Source: Kalaharituber pfeilii
Taxonomy: Eukaryota > Ascomycota > Pezizomycetes > Pezizales > Pezizaceae
Length of the DNA: 64,000 nucleotides
Reading direction: 5' to 3'
Assembly: GCA_015179045.1 (NCBI GenBank)
Contig: WHUZ01000004.1
Coordinates: 744,001-808,000 of the forward strand
Below the pieces are notes generated by a model. The model was not told the origin of the DNA, ran no database searches, and saw only the letters and a list, made by a program, of their open reading frames with translations. Position 1 is the stretch's first letter. The number at the start of each line of letters is the position of its first letter. Of this stretch, positions 21,536 to 32,090 are shown one piece after another. The translations under genes were made by a program, and so were the position numbers.

Positions 21536-23530
21536 AAAATACCTTGTCCTGATATTACCTCTGCCCCATCTTCTAAATTTTGTAAAGCTTCAGGCTCTAT
21601 TCTTAGAGGAACCAGTGTTGTATTTGTAAGATTAAGAGTAATCACTTTCCATGATGACTCTACTAAGCTTAACCCTTGCAGAAGATGGCAAGCTTCTTGA
21701 GCAGAAAAGTCTCGTTCAATAACAAAAGAGTAAAGCATCTTCTTAAACAGAAGTTGAGCAGGAGACTCATCTGTACATTTCGTAGCTGCTGTTCTCATAA
21801 TAGACTGAAGATTTGTAGAAGCTGTTTCTGCTTTAGTTGCATACTTTGCAATGTAGTTCAAGACCGCCTCAATACTGAGAATAGGCTGGAAGTCTGTATT
21901 CGCTCTCCAGGCTTGTAAGTATAATGGATTATACTTATTTGTATCTATATCCTCCTCTGTTCTTTCTAAGTTCAAATACCACTTTCCATCTGCATTTTTA
22001 CAGACTTCAGTTTTTGGATGTGGTGTAGCAGGAAAATGAAAACGGCAGTGTAGTGTTGAGTTCTCTGCAGCCTGCCCTCTTTTTTTTCGCAAGCAATATG
22101 AACCACATATATGCTTTTGAACACGGTTTGATAAATAAGAAAGATCTAAAGCTAGGTCATTGGCTAAAGGAAGGTTGTGGCGGCACGGGTGTAGTGGTGC
22201 AGGATGTAAACCTTTAACAGGAGTATCTGCGCGAACTCGACTCTGATCCCAATAGGTCTCTAGTGTTAGACGATCATCTAAATCATTCAGAGAGATAGAT
22301 GTGAGTGTTGGTGCTCCTTGAATCCATAGAAACCCATGTAAATGTCCTGAACCTCTAAACTGCCACTCATATCGAAACCAGTAGTCATGAACTCGCATAT
22401 TTGGGTAATGAAGAACTATTTTTTTGAGAAATAGCTTAAATCTATAGACGAGAAATTCGCTAGTCAGCTGGGGATGAGTCTGTAAATTCTGGTTTCGACG
22501 GAGTACTGCTTCACGCTCCAGTAGAGTTAGCAGATCTAAAACTGGGCCTCCTCCAAGTCGTGCTCTCTTCTCCTCAATTAATCGATGTAAGTCCACCCAA
22601 TGTATATCAGCAGCACTAAATGTGGCAAATGCATGTGGACATGCTGTACGGACTATTGAGGATAATTCTGATCGTTTATAGTTCCAGAATGGTGCCAGTC
22701 CTGGAATTGAGGAGGAAAAGCGGCAGATTCTTTGGCCTAATAGATGTAATGGGTTTTCAATCTCTTCTCGTAGTTGACCAACTGTAACATTTTCAAATTG
22801 ACCTTTTCTCACAAAGAATGTAGCTGTTGCTCCTAGTTGCCAGCGATATTTTGAATTTAGTGCAAAGAATATGAATCGCGGGTCTTCTGCAAATCTGCCA
22901 TCTCGATATCGAATTAAGTGACAAAAGTAATCAGCTGGTGTTACTTTCTTCAAACGCTGGCCATTGTATATCAAATCCGCAGCTCCAGAAGGAAATAAGC
23001 ATGGAAATGCTTTAGCAATATAACCTTTTTCCCTAAACTCATTTATAGGATTCTGTTGTACTTGAGGGTAAATCACTGGAGGTACTAGTTGAGAAACAGG
23101 TCTTTGATTAAGAAATCGCTGTAAGGCTGAACGCTCATTAATAGTGATTTGACCTCTATGTACACCAGTCTCAACTTGGTCATTATCCTCATTATCCACA
23201 GGTCCAGTTTCTGTAGTAGTATCCCAGTCCTCATCTAAGATTAGCTCAAAGCGTTGCTGTGTTGACATATTTTCTAGATTGTTGACATAGGCATCCAAGC
23301 GAGAAACATCTTGCTGTACATTTCGATACTATCGATTATGTTGACAAAGATATTGCATCCAAGCTCGAACACGGTGTACATTAATTTCAAAGTCTTTTAA
23401 TGACTCAGCTTGTAGAGTACGGCCTCCCTCTCGTACTCGTAATATGACCATTGGAATCTCATGAGGTAGCCGTGGAATGATATGGAAATTCTCAGTTGGG
23501 TCTTGTGGAAAGTTAATAACATGTACCTTT
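21529..23530 (-). pseudogene. Helitron Rep (HUH/Y2 nuclease) domain
   Basis: The 589-residue open frame (21529-23298) has the Helitron_like_N region FREKGYIAKAFPCLFPSG, the HUH metal motif EWQFRGSGHLHGFLW, and the two-tyrosine region VLNYIAKYATK. Upstream, coding continues as NFPQDPTENFHIIPRLPHEI to an in-frame TAG near 23332 (CGA TAG TAT), where a Trp codon would fit. An intron at about 23533-23588 (GTATTG...AAAG) joins the N-terminal part. HUH nucleases nick one DNA strand and form a 5' phosphotyrosine link. Motifs are intact but the gene is interrupted. Confidence 0.85.
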
Positions 23531-23589
23531 TAGATGTTAGTCTTTTCTTATAGTCAAGTAGATTAAATAAAATTGAAACAATACCTTTC

Positions 23590-24632
23590 CTCCCTTATAT
23601 TGCCCATATCCACGGACTTTATAGACACGAATAACTGGATGTACTAAAGCTAACATCATAGCCTCTATAGGTGAGGGTTTACCTACTGCAGATAGCTCTT
23701 GAGGTATCTCACCTGGAGACATGTCGTTTTGAGTACTGAACATATGGATTCCAGTCCATGTAGGAGATGATCTTTCATTATGACAACGCTCACAAATTGA
23801 AATACCATCTCTTACTCGTACTTTCAGAGCAATCCCTATTTCCTCAGGACCTCACATATTGAGCATTCATTTAACTGAATATTTGATAAGCTGTTGGCAA
23901 AATTTTGTAGTGATCTATGTACTACCTCAGACTGTATTTGTTGTAGCTGTTGATGTCTGAGAGGTGGAGTTTGATTTTGTCCGGTAGGAGATAGAGATTG
24001 CTCTTGATGTCTAATAGAGTTAGACTGTTCATCACTAGTGATAGACTGCTCATGATATCTGCCACGTCTGCCAGTAGCAGACCGCTCACGATATCTAATA
24101 GCAGTAGACTGCTTATAGGAGTTGATAGAGATGGTCTGAGACTGCTCATAAGAGCTAGTAGAGGTGGTCTGATATTGCTCACAGAAGCTGATAGGAGCAG
24201 ACTGATTCTGATCTCTAGTAGAGCTAAATTCCTTATGCTCTTTGAGTTGTCTAGAAGATGGCGTTGTAGATATTGACCGTCTTGGAGGTGATCGTACTGG
24301 AGACTGACTACGACAGCGAGTAGGTGATAAAGAAGCAGATCTTGGATAGGTAGCATAGTCCATATTCTGAAGTTCTGGAATAGTCCTAGCTACCTGCAAC
24401 TGAGGAGTCTTATTACGTCTGCTTTCTAATTCTTGCTCTCGCTTTGCCTATGATAATACAAACTCTTTAGCTTCAGTTTCATAGAAATTTCATGATTCAA
24501 ACTTACTGTTAAGGTTACAATACGTTTATTTCGGCAGGTATTGCAAGTCTTCATTCGACGGCCATCCTGGGTATAAGTCCAATATGCAGGATCATACTTT
24601 CGTAGGCAGCGGGAACAGGCAATAGGATCCAT
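23590..24632 (-). pseudogene. N-terminal zinc-binding part of the Helitron protein
   Basis: It starts MDPIACSRCLRKYDP with CxxC...CNTC pairs, then a GTAAGT intron at about 24450-24517. A Ser/Gln-rich linker (SPTRCRSQSPVRSPPRRS) follows and then ECSIC and ICERCHNE cysteine pairs. The stretch ending MFSTQNDMSPGEIPQEL and HPVIRVYK fits the DUF6570-type region found upstream of Helitron Rep. A one-base frameshift lies near 23850 (ECSICEVLRK then stop). The role is probably DNA or protein binding. Confidence 0.7.
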
Positions 24633-25123
24633 TAGTCTAGGTATAGTTGTGAGGTTAAAAGTATGTTGACTAAGGGTAGAGAGTCGAGTCTGTATACGGG
24701 TTGGTTATGAGACTATGGGAGTTATTGGCAATGTAGGATATTGAGCGGTATTGAGCTAGACTGCTGTTACAGGATGCCAAGAGCTAATCACGGGACTGCC
24801 ATCACGGGACTGCATGCCAAGATACAGATGAGTCTCCCATGATGAATTAATGTACACTTCGTTCCCAATTTAAAGAATTGGCAACTACGTTGCCAATCAA
24901 TATTGTACCAAAGAGTGCGCTAGCACGATTGATAGCGCCTGAAATTCTGCCAAGACCACACTAGCGCACACTTATGTTTTACCTCTTAAGTGAGTGAATA
25001 CGGTAATGAATTTGACCTATTCGTTATTGCCAAGCATATGAAAATATGCTAGTTTCTGCCAAATAACGCATAGCGCATAATATGCATTATCTCCTGTTCA
25101 AATACTTATTTTTCTGTCTGGTA

Positions 25124-25341
25124 TATAAGTAGAGGATATTTAAATTCACATTTGCATCATTCACACTTATTCCTGCTTGCATATGTAATATTCAGTAATA
25201 CATTCTTATGCTCTCGCAAGAAATTTTCGCTCTGACAGTTCATTCTCCTCTACTCTTTCACTTTTCAAATACATTAATACCTGACTGCTACCTAGTACTT
25301 GCCAGCAAAACTTGACTACTGTTTCTTAAGACTTAGTACTC
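25124..25341. other. AT-rich spacer, nothing recognised
   Basis: No coding, repeat or RNA feature was recognised between the outer TIR and the LINE insertion. It ends with the first copy of the LINE target duplication (25342-25353). Confidence 0.5.
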
Positions 25342-25353
25342 TCTCTTGGTGCT

Positions 25354-26836
25354 TTTTTTTTTTTTTTTTTTTCTTATTTCACGTAACCCCGCTTGCAGCT
25401 GTTCGCCATGGCAGGGTCCCTGGACCGAAGTCCTTATGGCCCGGAGACAGGCACCTGTGCAACTACCTACACATTCGACCCCTTGTAAAAAGACACAAAG
25501 ATACCACTACTTCGGTGATGCGGAGGAAACACAAAGCGAGAGCCCAATGTCCCATGAGAACAATCAAGCACGAATACCCAAATATCCCCCCAGACAATCA
25601 AGCAGTCATGTCCATCTCCTCCACATCCCTCTCCTTCCCCTTTCCGTCCACCTTTGTAGTTCTGTCCCAGTCATACAGGCACGAGTGGTGCCATTTGCCT
25701 GATAACCGTATCTTCGCTGGTGTTTGACTATCTGATTCTACCTCCCCCTCTAGGTAGATAACAATCGAGCTAGTCTTCTTTCCCTCCCTCCTTTCTTTAT
25801 TCACCAACCATCTTGCCGCGACAATCCTCCCCATCCACGGGTTCGCCTTTTCCATCCAATCTCTTACTTTCCCAAGTTTCTTCATCACCGCTATTCCATG
25901 TACCACAACTGCTCGGCCAGATTGCGGGAGTCTTTCTTTCTGGGATGTTCTTGCTTTCAGAGATGATGTTGGAGGCTTCTTTTCCTTCTGCTTTGGGGGT
26001 GGGCACTGGACCCCCTTTCTGCGCTTTTGGATTGGGGAGCGGTGGGCTTTGTCCGGCTTTTTGGTGGTGCCATTGGAGGTAGGTCAGATTTCTTTGTCGG
26101 GGTGTGTTTGGTGGAATGTGTTGAGAAACAATTGCTGCATACGACAGCGGAGGTGGTGTTTCTGGTGGGATGTGTTGTGAAACTATTGCTGCGTAAGACA
26201 GCGGAGGTGGTGTTTCCGGATCAGTCTGTGTGCTCCCTTCCTTTCGCAAAAAGCTTCTCCGCTCATCTACTTGCTGGGTACAAGTCTCCGCCCAGAGGTT
26301 GCTGCAAGTAGCGTTACCGATATGTGTAGGAGATCAATATGCTGTAGGAACCTGTTCGTTGGCTCGAAGTTCGGTCTTGTCTTTTGGTCTACAATACATT
26401 GCTTAATGTGTTCAATGACGTCATCCACTGCTGCAAGCATCTCAGTCAGATTGATTCCACCGAGTCTCTCACTGATCGACTTGAGTAGTGGGGCCTCGAT
26501 ACGGGTACTTCTGGCAGGCATCGTTCTGGCACCTGTGCTCATGCTTGTGTCTTTCGGTGCTGGGCTGCCCAATGCCATGAATCTATTGGTCCGATTCATG
26601 GTGGGCGTGCCAAGAAGTCAGGGATAGCAGTGTGCTGGCAACAGAGGGGGGAGCTGAAAATTTCCTCGAAACTTCACCCCACAGGGGAAATTTGAGGAGT
26701 TGGGTATTTTGGAATGAAAATTAGATCAAAAGACTCAGCGCCTTAAGAGCTTTCGATCTATGTAGGTTTCGCTGGGGGGACGTTGTGGTTGCGGAGTGGC
26801 TTCCAAGCGCTCGTCCTGTCAAAGTGGTTGTTGCTG
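25354..26836 (-). mobile_element. Internally deleted Tad1-like LINE (ORF1 plus 3' end) with TSD
   Basis: It is bounded by a 12 bp duplication TCTCTTGGTGCT at 25342-25353 and 26837-26848. On the minus strand it runs from a 5' UTR shared with 28664-29793 (GATCGAAAGCTCTTAAGGCG), through ORF1, straight into the 3' UTR (GAACAGCTGCAAGCGGGGTT) and poly-A. No reverse transcriptase is present. At 1.48 kb with both ends, it looks like a non-autonomous derivative that still retrotransposed. Confidence 0.85.
25797..26599 (-). pseudogene. LINE ORF1 (gag-like), two frames
   Basis: The first frame starts MNRTNRFMALGSPAPKD (26267-26599) and stops at VPSK. A second frame (25797-26249) carries two copies of TPPPLSYAAIVSQHIPP, a duplication inside the gene, and resembles the SYAA motif common near the start of Tad-type ORF1 proteins. 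ORF1 proteins bind LINE RNA. The frame change near 26250 means this copy is broken or spliced. No CCHC knuckles are seen. Confidence 0.6.
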
Positions 26837-27307
26837 TCTCTTGGTGCTTAAGAGCTCCTGTTGTCTTTTGTGGTAAGATTGATAGCTTGTTTACTGGCTT
26901 ATAATTTCTGTATTTAAGTTGTAAATATCTGTATAAACAAAAAGTTTTCTTGATTTATTATTTACTCACGTCCAAGTGCTTAGAGAAACTACCCCCTGCT
27001 TGTAGTAGAAATGTACCTTGGTAAAATTTGGTTTGAATTTCATATAAATCCTTAGCGGAAGGCACCCAATGTCGAGTTAATAGTGACATACAGACCAGAT
27101 GGTATTTTAGAACCTAATGAGCCTTCTTTTATTTTATAGTTGCCAATGCTGAAGGTCACTGCTCAAGCTTTAAATAGGTTGGATGATCACTATAGCCCCT
27201 AGTGCGGCACACGATCACTGATATTTAAAAAAATAAAAAAATTGGTTGGATGATATGAGAACAGGCAGGATTACTTAGCATGTACTTGGTTGCCTTGGAA
27301 GTAAACC

Positions 27308-27585
27308 TAAATCATTTAGCAGTTCAGCTGCAAGCTAACGGGAGGCTCGAGATCAGCCACCAGAACCCTCGAGACCACATGATAGGCTCACCACAGAAGA
27401 GAGGGCAAGCCACTAGTGGGCGCCACTAAGTCATAGCAGAGTCCCTCTCTAGTTAGTTTCCCATTTAGGTAATCCCTTTCTGGTAGTCATAGGCAGGCAG
27501 TGAAGGGATGCTCAGTATATAGAAGGGGAGAGGGAGATGCTGGTACTCCCTCTCCAAGCCGTGTGAGTTGTGAAATTACCTCCCA
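27308..27585 (+). repeat. Direct repeat, copy 1 (about 280 bp)
   Basis: It is shared with 30507-30793 in the same orientation (ATTTAGCAGTTCAGC... to GAGTTGTGAAAT). It contains a TATA-like CAGTATATAGAAGGGGAGA and a CTCGAGA inverted motif. The two copies are 3.2 kb apart and bracket the hAT-like element, a LINE and a recombinase pseudogene. Its identity is unknown. Confidence 0.75.
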
Positions 27586-27607
27586 TACCTTTGTTTTTTC
27601 TACACAG

Positions 27608-28382
27608 CAGTGTTCCCAACCGGCCAGGCCGCCGACCAGGCCGGTCCAGGCCGCCCAGGCCGCCCAGGCTGGTCCAGGCCGCCCAGGCCGTCCAGGCCAT
27701 TCAGGCCGTTCAAGCAATTTCAGGGGCAGGAGGGCTGGTTACGAGGCTATTTCAGGGGCCACCTTCAGGTTACTTGGACACGGATTTAATATGAACCTTT
27801 CAATATTTTCGGATAACTATCTAGACTTTTTTTTATTGAGCAGCGCTTTTCGCAGGTATTCAGGTAAGTAATTTGTTTTTGTATCGCTTGACTATATACT
27901 AATTTCTTATTAGTATTGCAGGGAGACAGACATTCCAACCACCGGTACTGGCGATGATGATTCCTTAGTATTCTCCTATTCTTCACTCTCCATAGTGCAG
28001 TTCAAGTTTTGACCTTGCATCGACGATTCCCTGCAGTCCAATCTGATGCCGATATCGAGTCTTCTGGAATTTGGGTTACAAAAATCTGGTGCGACAAAGT
28101 TGGATTTGACACTATGGTGAAGATGTGCATGGCTAATGGAAAGTGATACTGGCGGTGTAAAATCAGCAAGCAAAATCCTAAACATTAGAGAATGAGGTAT
28201 ACATAGAATTTAGAGTACGTTCTGTATATATTTAGCCACTGTATAACTTAACTCACACTGCAGCCTGAATGGCCTGAATGGCCTGGACCGGCCTGGGCGG
28301 CCTGGGCCGGCCTAGATTTCTATGGCCCAGGCCGGCCAGGCCATACCCTTGGCCTGGCCTGGCCGGCCCGTTGGGAACACTG
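27608..28382. mobile_element. hAT-like non-autonomous element with GGCC-rich subterminal arrays
   Basis: TIRs CAGTGTTCCCAAC occur at 27608 and, in inverse, at 28370-28382; CAGTG is a typical hAT end. Immediately inside both TIRs are inverted arrays of CCAGGCCG/CGGCCTGG words (27620-27715 and 28262-28370). The middle is AT-rich without a transposase. The 8 bp flanks (CTACACAG and TGTGCCCT) do not match, so a target duplication is not shown. Confidence 0.65.
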
Positions 28383-28663
28383 TGTGCCCTCTCTGGTGCC
28401 AACCCCTTCCCCACAACTGCAGTGATGCTTTGTGAGTAGGTTGCCTTTCTAGCAGGAAAAGTCAAAACAGAGACTATGAAGCTATACCTCACTAGACTGC
28501 GGTCTCTGCATGTGGACCTAGGCCACTCAGTCAAAGCCTTCCAGAACCTGAGACTTCAAAAGATATTAAGAGGTATCAAACGCTTTCATAGGGAAACTCC
28601 GGCATGACGAGAAAGACTGCCCATTACGAGGAACCTCCTCCTCCAAATAGTGGACCAATTTGG

Positions 28664-29793
28664 TCACTTACTGGATGAGCTTGTCTTTTTTCCCTCCTCA
28701 ATCAAAGTTGTCTTCTTCCTCAGCCATCGAATCCCGTGATCTTTCCTAGATCCTGGTTGGCTGCCTCCATCCATCGTCGGACCTTCCCGAGGTCTTTCCT
28801 CAGGGCTATCCCGTGGACTACGATGCCGGTCTTTGGGGTGTTGGCATCGGGAGCGGTTGGAGGTGGGGATTTGGCTTTGGGGGTGTGGGGGGGGTTTTGT
28901 CTTAGGCGTGGGCGCTGGGGTGGGAGTCGGCTTGGGTGTGGGGGTCGGTGGTTTCTGTCTTGGGGTAGTTGCAGGCACGCTGCCTGCGTTAGTCTGTGGG
29001 GTGTTCACCGGGGGTGCGGAGGCAATCTTCTCTGCCTCCTTGTCGCTCAACTGGCGCTTGAGGGCATATGTGTCTTGGCTGGATGGCATTTTGCCCTTGC
29101 GCTTCTTGTTCCTGTTCCCGGTTGGCATCGGAGTCGCTGCGGGGACCGCTGCGGGAGGGGGGACGGCTCCTCCGCGAGCGCAGTGTGAATCGGGCTGAAG
29201 CCTAGGGCTTCGGGTGTGGGCTCCGCCGGCTCCGTGTGTATGGTTGTGATGGGGCTGAAACCCATCGTCGTCGACGTCGTGGTGGGGGGGGCTGCGGTCG
29301 CGTGTTGTCCGTCTGGGCCCCCGTATCGACAATCGGGGTGGTCTAGGTCGTCTCCAAATGTGAAGCATATGAATGACCCTTTCTTCGGGTCGTCATCTTC
29401 GGCCATATTGGCTTTCCAGTATGAGGCGGCATGCCTAAAAAAGGCTACTTTTGCCTCCTCCGATAGGTCATACCAGACTGGTAATTGGGAGCGCTTCGTG
29501 GGGGGGGGGGGGGGTCTGTATCTGCCCTTCGGCGGCATTGATGGGTGGAGAGGCTGTGTTTCGCGTCTTCCTATTGGGTCTTGGCGCGGGGTTGATGTGC
29601 TGGCAACGGCGGTGGTGAGCTGAAAATCTCCTCGGTTTCACCCCGGGGGAAACTTGTGGGTTGTGGTTTTTGAGGATAAAAATTAGATCAAAAGACTCAG
29701 TGAACTGAGAGCTTTCGATCTATGTAGGTTTCGCTGGGGGGGAGGACGTGGTTGTGGAGTCGCTTCCAAACGCTCGTCCTGGGGTGGTTGTTG
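28664..29793 (-). mobile_element. Tad1-like LINE 5' portion with ORF1
   Basis: The minus-strand 5' UTR (29600-29793) matches that of the LINE at 26640-26836. ORF1 begins MPPKGRYRPPPPPTKRSQLP (29047-29538) and includes SEEAKVAFFRHAASYWKANM. A second overlapping proline-rich frame runs from 29368 to 28664 (repeats of KPTPTPKP). The 3' part and poly-A are missing, so the copy is truncated. Confidence 0.65.
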
Positions 29794-29794
29794 T

Positions 29795-30300
29795 CGGTGA
29801 GGATACCCCATACTGACACCTTACCCGCAGGTCCATCCAATTCACAGTCACGATTATACGTAACCCTGCCGGCAAGTAAAACTGACCCCTTCCGGCATAG
29901 AATAACCCTCACCATCGCAGCATCGGGAGATGCGGCATGCCTGGTAGCCTCCCTCCAATGGCTGTACCAACTAGCGCCAGCAGCACCGGAAGCCTTGCTC
30001 TTTTCTTGTCAAAACGGGCTCCCCTTTACACGGAATCATGTGATGAGTACACTCTGCTGCATAGTAGGTCAGCTAGACATAGGTGGCTAGTACTCAGGCC
30101 ACTCCTTCCGTAGAGGGGCGGTAACCTCGGCGTAAAGGGCAGGGCTATCAAAGAAAGAGATTCAGCTGCTAGGAAGATAGAAATCAGAGGCATATCGGTA
30201 GTATATCGAGGTCCATCCGGGGCACATCTTTCAACTCGCATGGCGACTGCATCACCCTCAGCAGCTCCCTGCCACCGTACAGCAGTAGTGAGCACCTTTG
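29795..30300 (+). pseudogene. Tyrosine recombinase (phage-integrase-like) fragment
   Basis: The plus strand reads SNSQSRLYVTLPASKTDPF and TRNHVMSTL. After a TAG it continues GHSFRRGAVTSA, then GLSKKEIQLLGR, KSEAYR and YIEVHPG. The HxxR box (GHSFRR) and the GR-(stop)-KS...YI block with the candidate catalytic tyrosine identify the family. Four in-frame stops (near 30089, 30134, 30173 and 30197) all fit CpA-to-TpA changes. The 5' half is absent, cut by the LINE. In fungi such enzymes occur in Crypton and DIRS-type elements; which one is uncertain. Confidence 0.7.
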
Positions 30301-30506
30301 GGGTCCAGTTTGGAGGTCCTTCGGTTTGCCCCTACTTAGCCAGCAAAATGATGGACTAAGCATGGGCATTAGGGGCTACAAACCCCTTGAGCTGATTTCT
30401 GCAACCTAAAAAGTATGGATAGACACCTCCTCATTTTTTCCTTGTCTTTTCTGTCATGTATTCTACATATGTTTGTTCGAATCGAAGTAGCCAAGGACTA
30501 TTAGAT

Positions 30507-30793
30507 TTAGCAGTTCAGCGACAAGCTAATGGGAGGCTCGAGAGCAGCTACTAGAACTCTCGAGACCACACCAACCAGACTAGAGACCACATGATAGGCT
30601 CGCCATAGAAGAGAGGGCAAGCCACTAGTGGGCACCACCAAGCCACAGTAGAGTCTCTCTCTAGTTAGTTTCCTACTTGGGTGATGCCTTTCTGGTAGTC
30701 ATGGGCAGGCCGTGAAGGGATGCTCAGTATATAGAAGGGGAGAGGGAGATGCTGGTACTCCCTCTCTAAGCCGCGTGAGTTGCGAAATCACCC
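30507..30793 (+). repeat. Direct repeat, copy 2 (about 287 bp)
   Basis: The second copy of 27308-27585, with a small extra segment (CCAACCAGACTAGAGACCAC) after the CTCGAGA motif. Downstream, GAACAATATTAAG words occur in both orientations (30837, 30937, 31371), unexplained. Confidence 0.7.
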
Positions 30794-31390
30794 ACCCACT
30801 GTGGCGTTGTCTCACCCGAGTGCGCTATAGCGTCAGGAACAATATTAAGCGCCACTCCACCGTCAGGATGCGCCATGCGCCCGTTGAGCCGAGGTGGCGG
30901 ACAACTAAAAATATATAAAATCTTTGTTTGTGCTTAATATTGTTCTCCTGGAAAACATTGTGACCGTCCCTTTGGTATTCCAAAAACTAGCATTGGTTTG
31001 AGAACCTTGGCCTAATCTAGGGGCTTGGTATGAGACTATGGCCTAATTAGGTAGTAGCTGGTCTTACTAAGCTTTTCCTGAATAGGAACTTCGCACCACA
31101 TTACTCGGATGTTGGGGCTTCAAATTGAACGAAGTTTTCGTTCGTGGGCAGCCAGTCGCATTGGCCATTGGACCATTATCATCGATGCAATATGGGCATC
31201 AAGAATCAAGTTCCTGTCATGGCCTTTCACGTGTGCTGAAAGTGTAAAGATCAAATTATGTTCCCAATGTATGTTTCCTTGTTTGGAGTACTATATGCTC
31301 CGCCAAGTGCCTGCAGCTACTAGCGTAGATTTTGTTAGAAGACTAAACAGACAAGTTCGCCTCCACATTTGAGAACAATATTAAGAATTA

Positions 31391-32088
31391 CAGTCTACCC
31401 TTGCTATAACGAAACTCGCTATAGCGAAAACCTTGCTATACCGAAAATTGAACGGAGCCATTATTCCGTTCGCACTCAAACTCCTCTTGCTATAACGAAA
31501 ATCCACCAAATAACGAAACGAAATTAGATTGAGTGAAAGTTATTTCTGTCTACATACAAATAATTCTTGCTATAACGAAAAATGGCTAGTGGAATGCATG
31601 ACTAATCAAGAACCACCCAATTGCACAACTAGAAACTCTCTAGTTAGTTTTAGCCCAATTCCACAAAAAAGGGTGTGCTTAGATTATACCGGATTCATTG
31701 TGAAATGCCTTCGAACTGCGTCTAGGGTTTCTTTATGTTTTTGCAGCTCCAGTCTTCTTTTTGCATAGTTGCTGCTTTTCTAACCTGAGGCTCAGCTTTG
31801 TAGGTAATTTTGCTTCAACAACATGATTGATTTTTGCATCTTCATAGTACCTGATCAATACTTCTGTACTCTCAATTTTGTACTCTGATTTTTACCTACT
31901 CCGGTTATTTCCATAAGGAGGAAAATCACAGAGTTAAAATCTGTTGCCATAAATTCCTTAGGTACTCGGGCTTCTAAATTCAGCTGCCAAGGACATGACA
32001 AATCTGCCACAATATTCTATAACGAAACCTTGCTATAACGGAAAAAAAGTGCCAGATTTTTGGTTTCCGTTATAGCAAGGGTAGACTG
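31391..32088. mobile_element. Pogo/Fot1-type MITE with TA duplication
   Basis: The ends CAGTCTACCCTTGCTATAAC (31391) and the exact inverse ending GGTAGACTG (32088) are flanked by TA on both sides. Subterminal CTTGCTATA(A/C)CGAAA words are repeated at both ends, as expected for transposase sites of this superfamily. It is 698 bp with no intact transposase. A short frame at 31529-31768 is not convincing. Confidence 0.85.
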
Positions 32089-32090
32089 TA

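Larger units (their letters stand above)
17756..25005 (-). mobile_element. Helitron-type Rep/helicase element bracketed by long TIRs
   Basis: The left end TACCGTATTCACTCACTTAA and the right end, in inverse, are identical for more than 30 bp and similar for about 55 bp (GAGGTAAAACA...GGTCTTG). Both ends match, in the same arrangement, the ends of the 292 bp MITE at 52427-52718. Inside are decayed Rep and PIF1-like helicase genes on the minus strand. Canonical Helitrons lack TIRs, so the relation between TIRs and genes is unusual. Either TA is the target duplication, or the element sits between T and A. Confidence 0.55.
17556..25123. repeat. Outer inverted ends (AGACAGAAAAATAAG type) surrounding the Rep/Hel block
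   Basis: Sequences 17556-17755 and 25006-25123 are inverted copies for at least 100 bp. Both begin TAC(T/C)AGACAGAAAAATAAG, then TATTTG(G/A)ACA, and share a TAGCATATTTTC block. Flanking TA dinucleotides suggest a Tc1/mariner-like element of about 320 bp into which the Rep/Hel block inserted. The alternative is that they are part of one larger terminus. Confidence 0.6.

Noticed and set aside
21378..21629. Small plus-strand frame between Rep and helicase
   Set aside because: It covers the type-B insertion and antisense Rep codons; no independent support.
25299..25727. Plus-strand frame starting in a poly-T tract
   Set aside because: It reads antisense through the LINE 3' UTR; the same frame appears at every copy of this tail (for example 49404-49898), so it is repeat-derived noise.
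27608..28382. Target-site duplication for the CAGTG element
   Set aside because: The 8-bp flanks differ, so only the TIRs support the element.
31529..31768. Pogo transposase remnant inside the MITE
   Set aside because: A few residues (KRVCLDYTGF) faintly recall pogo C-termini, but no HTH or DDE motif is present.
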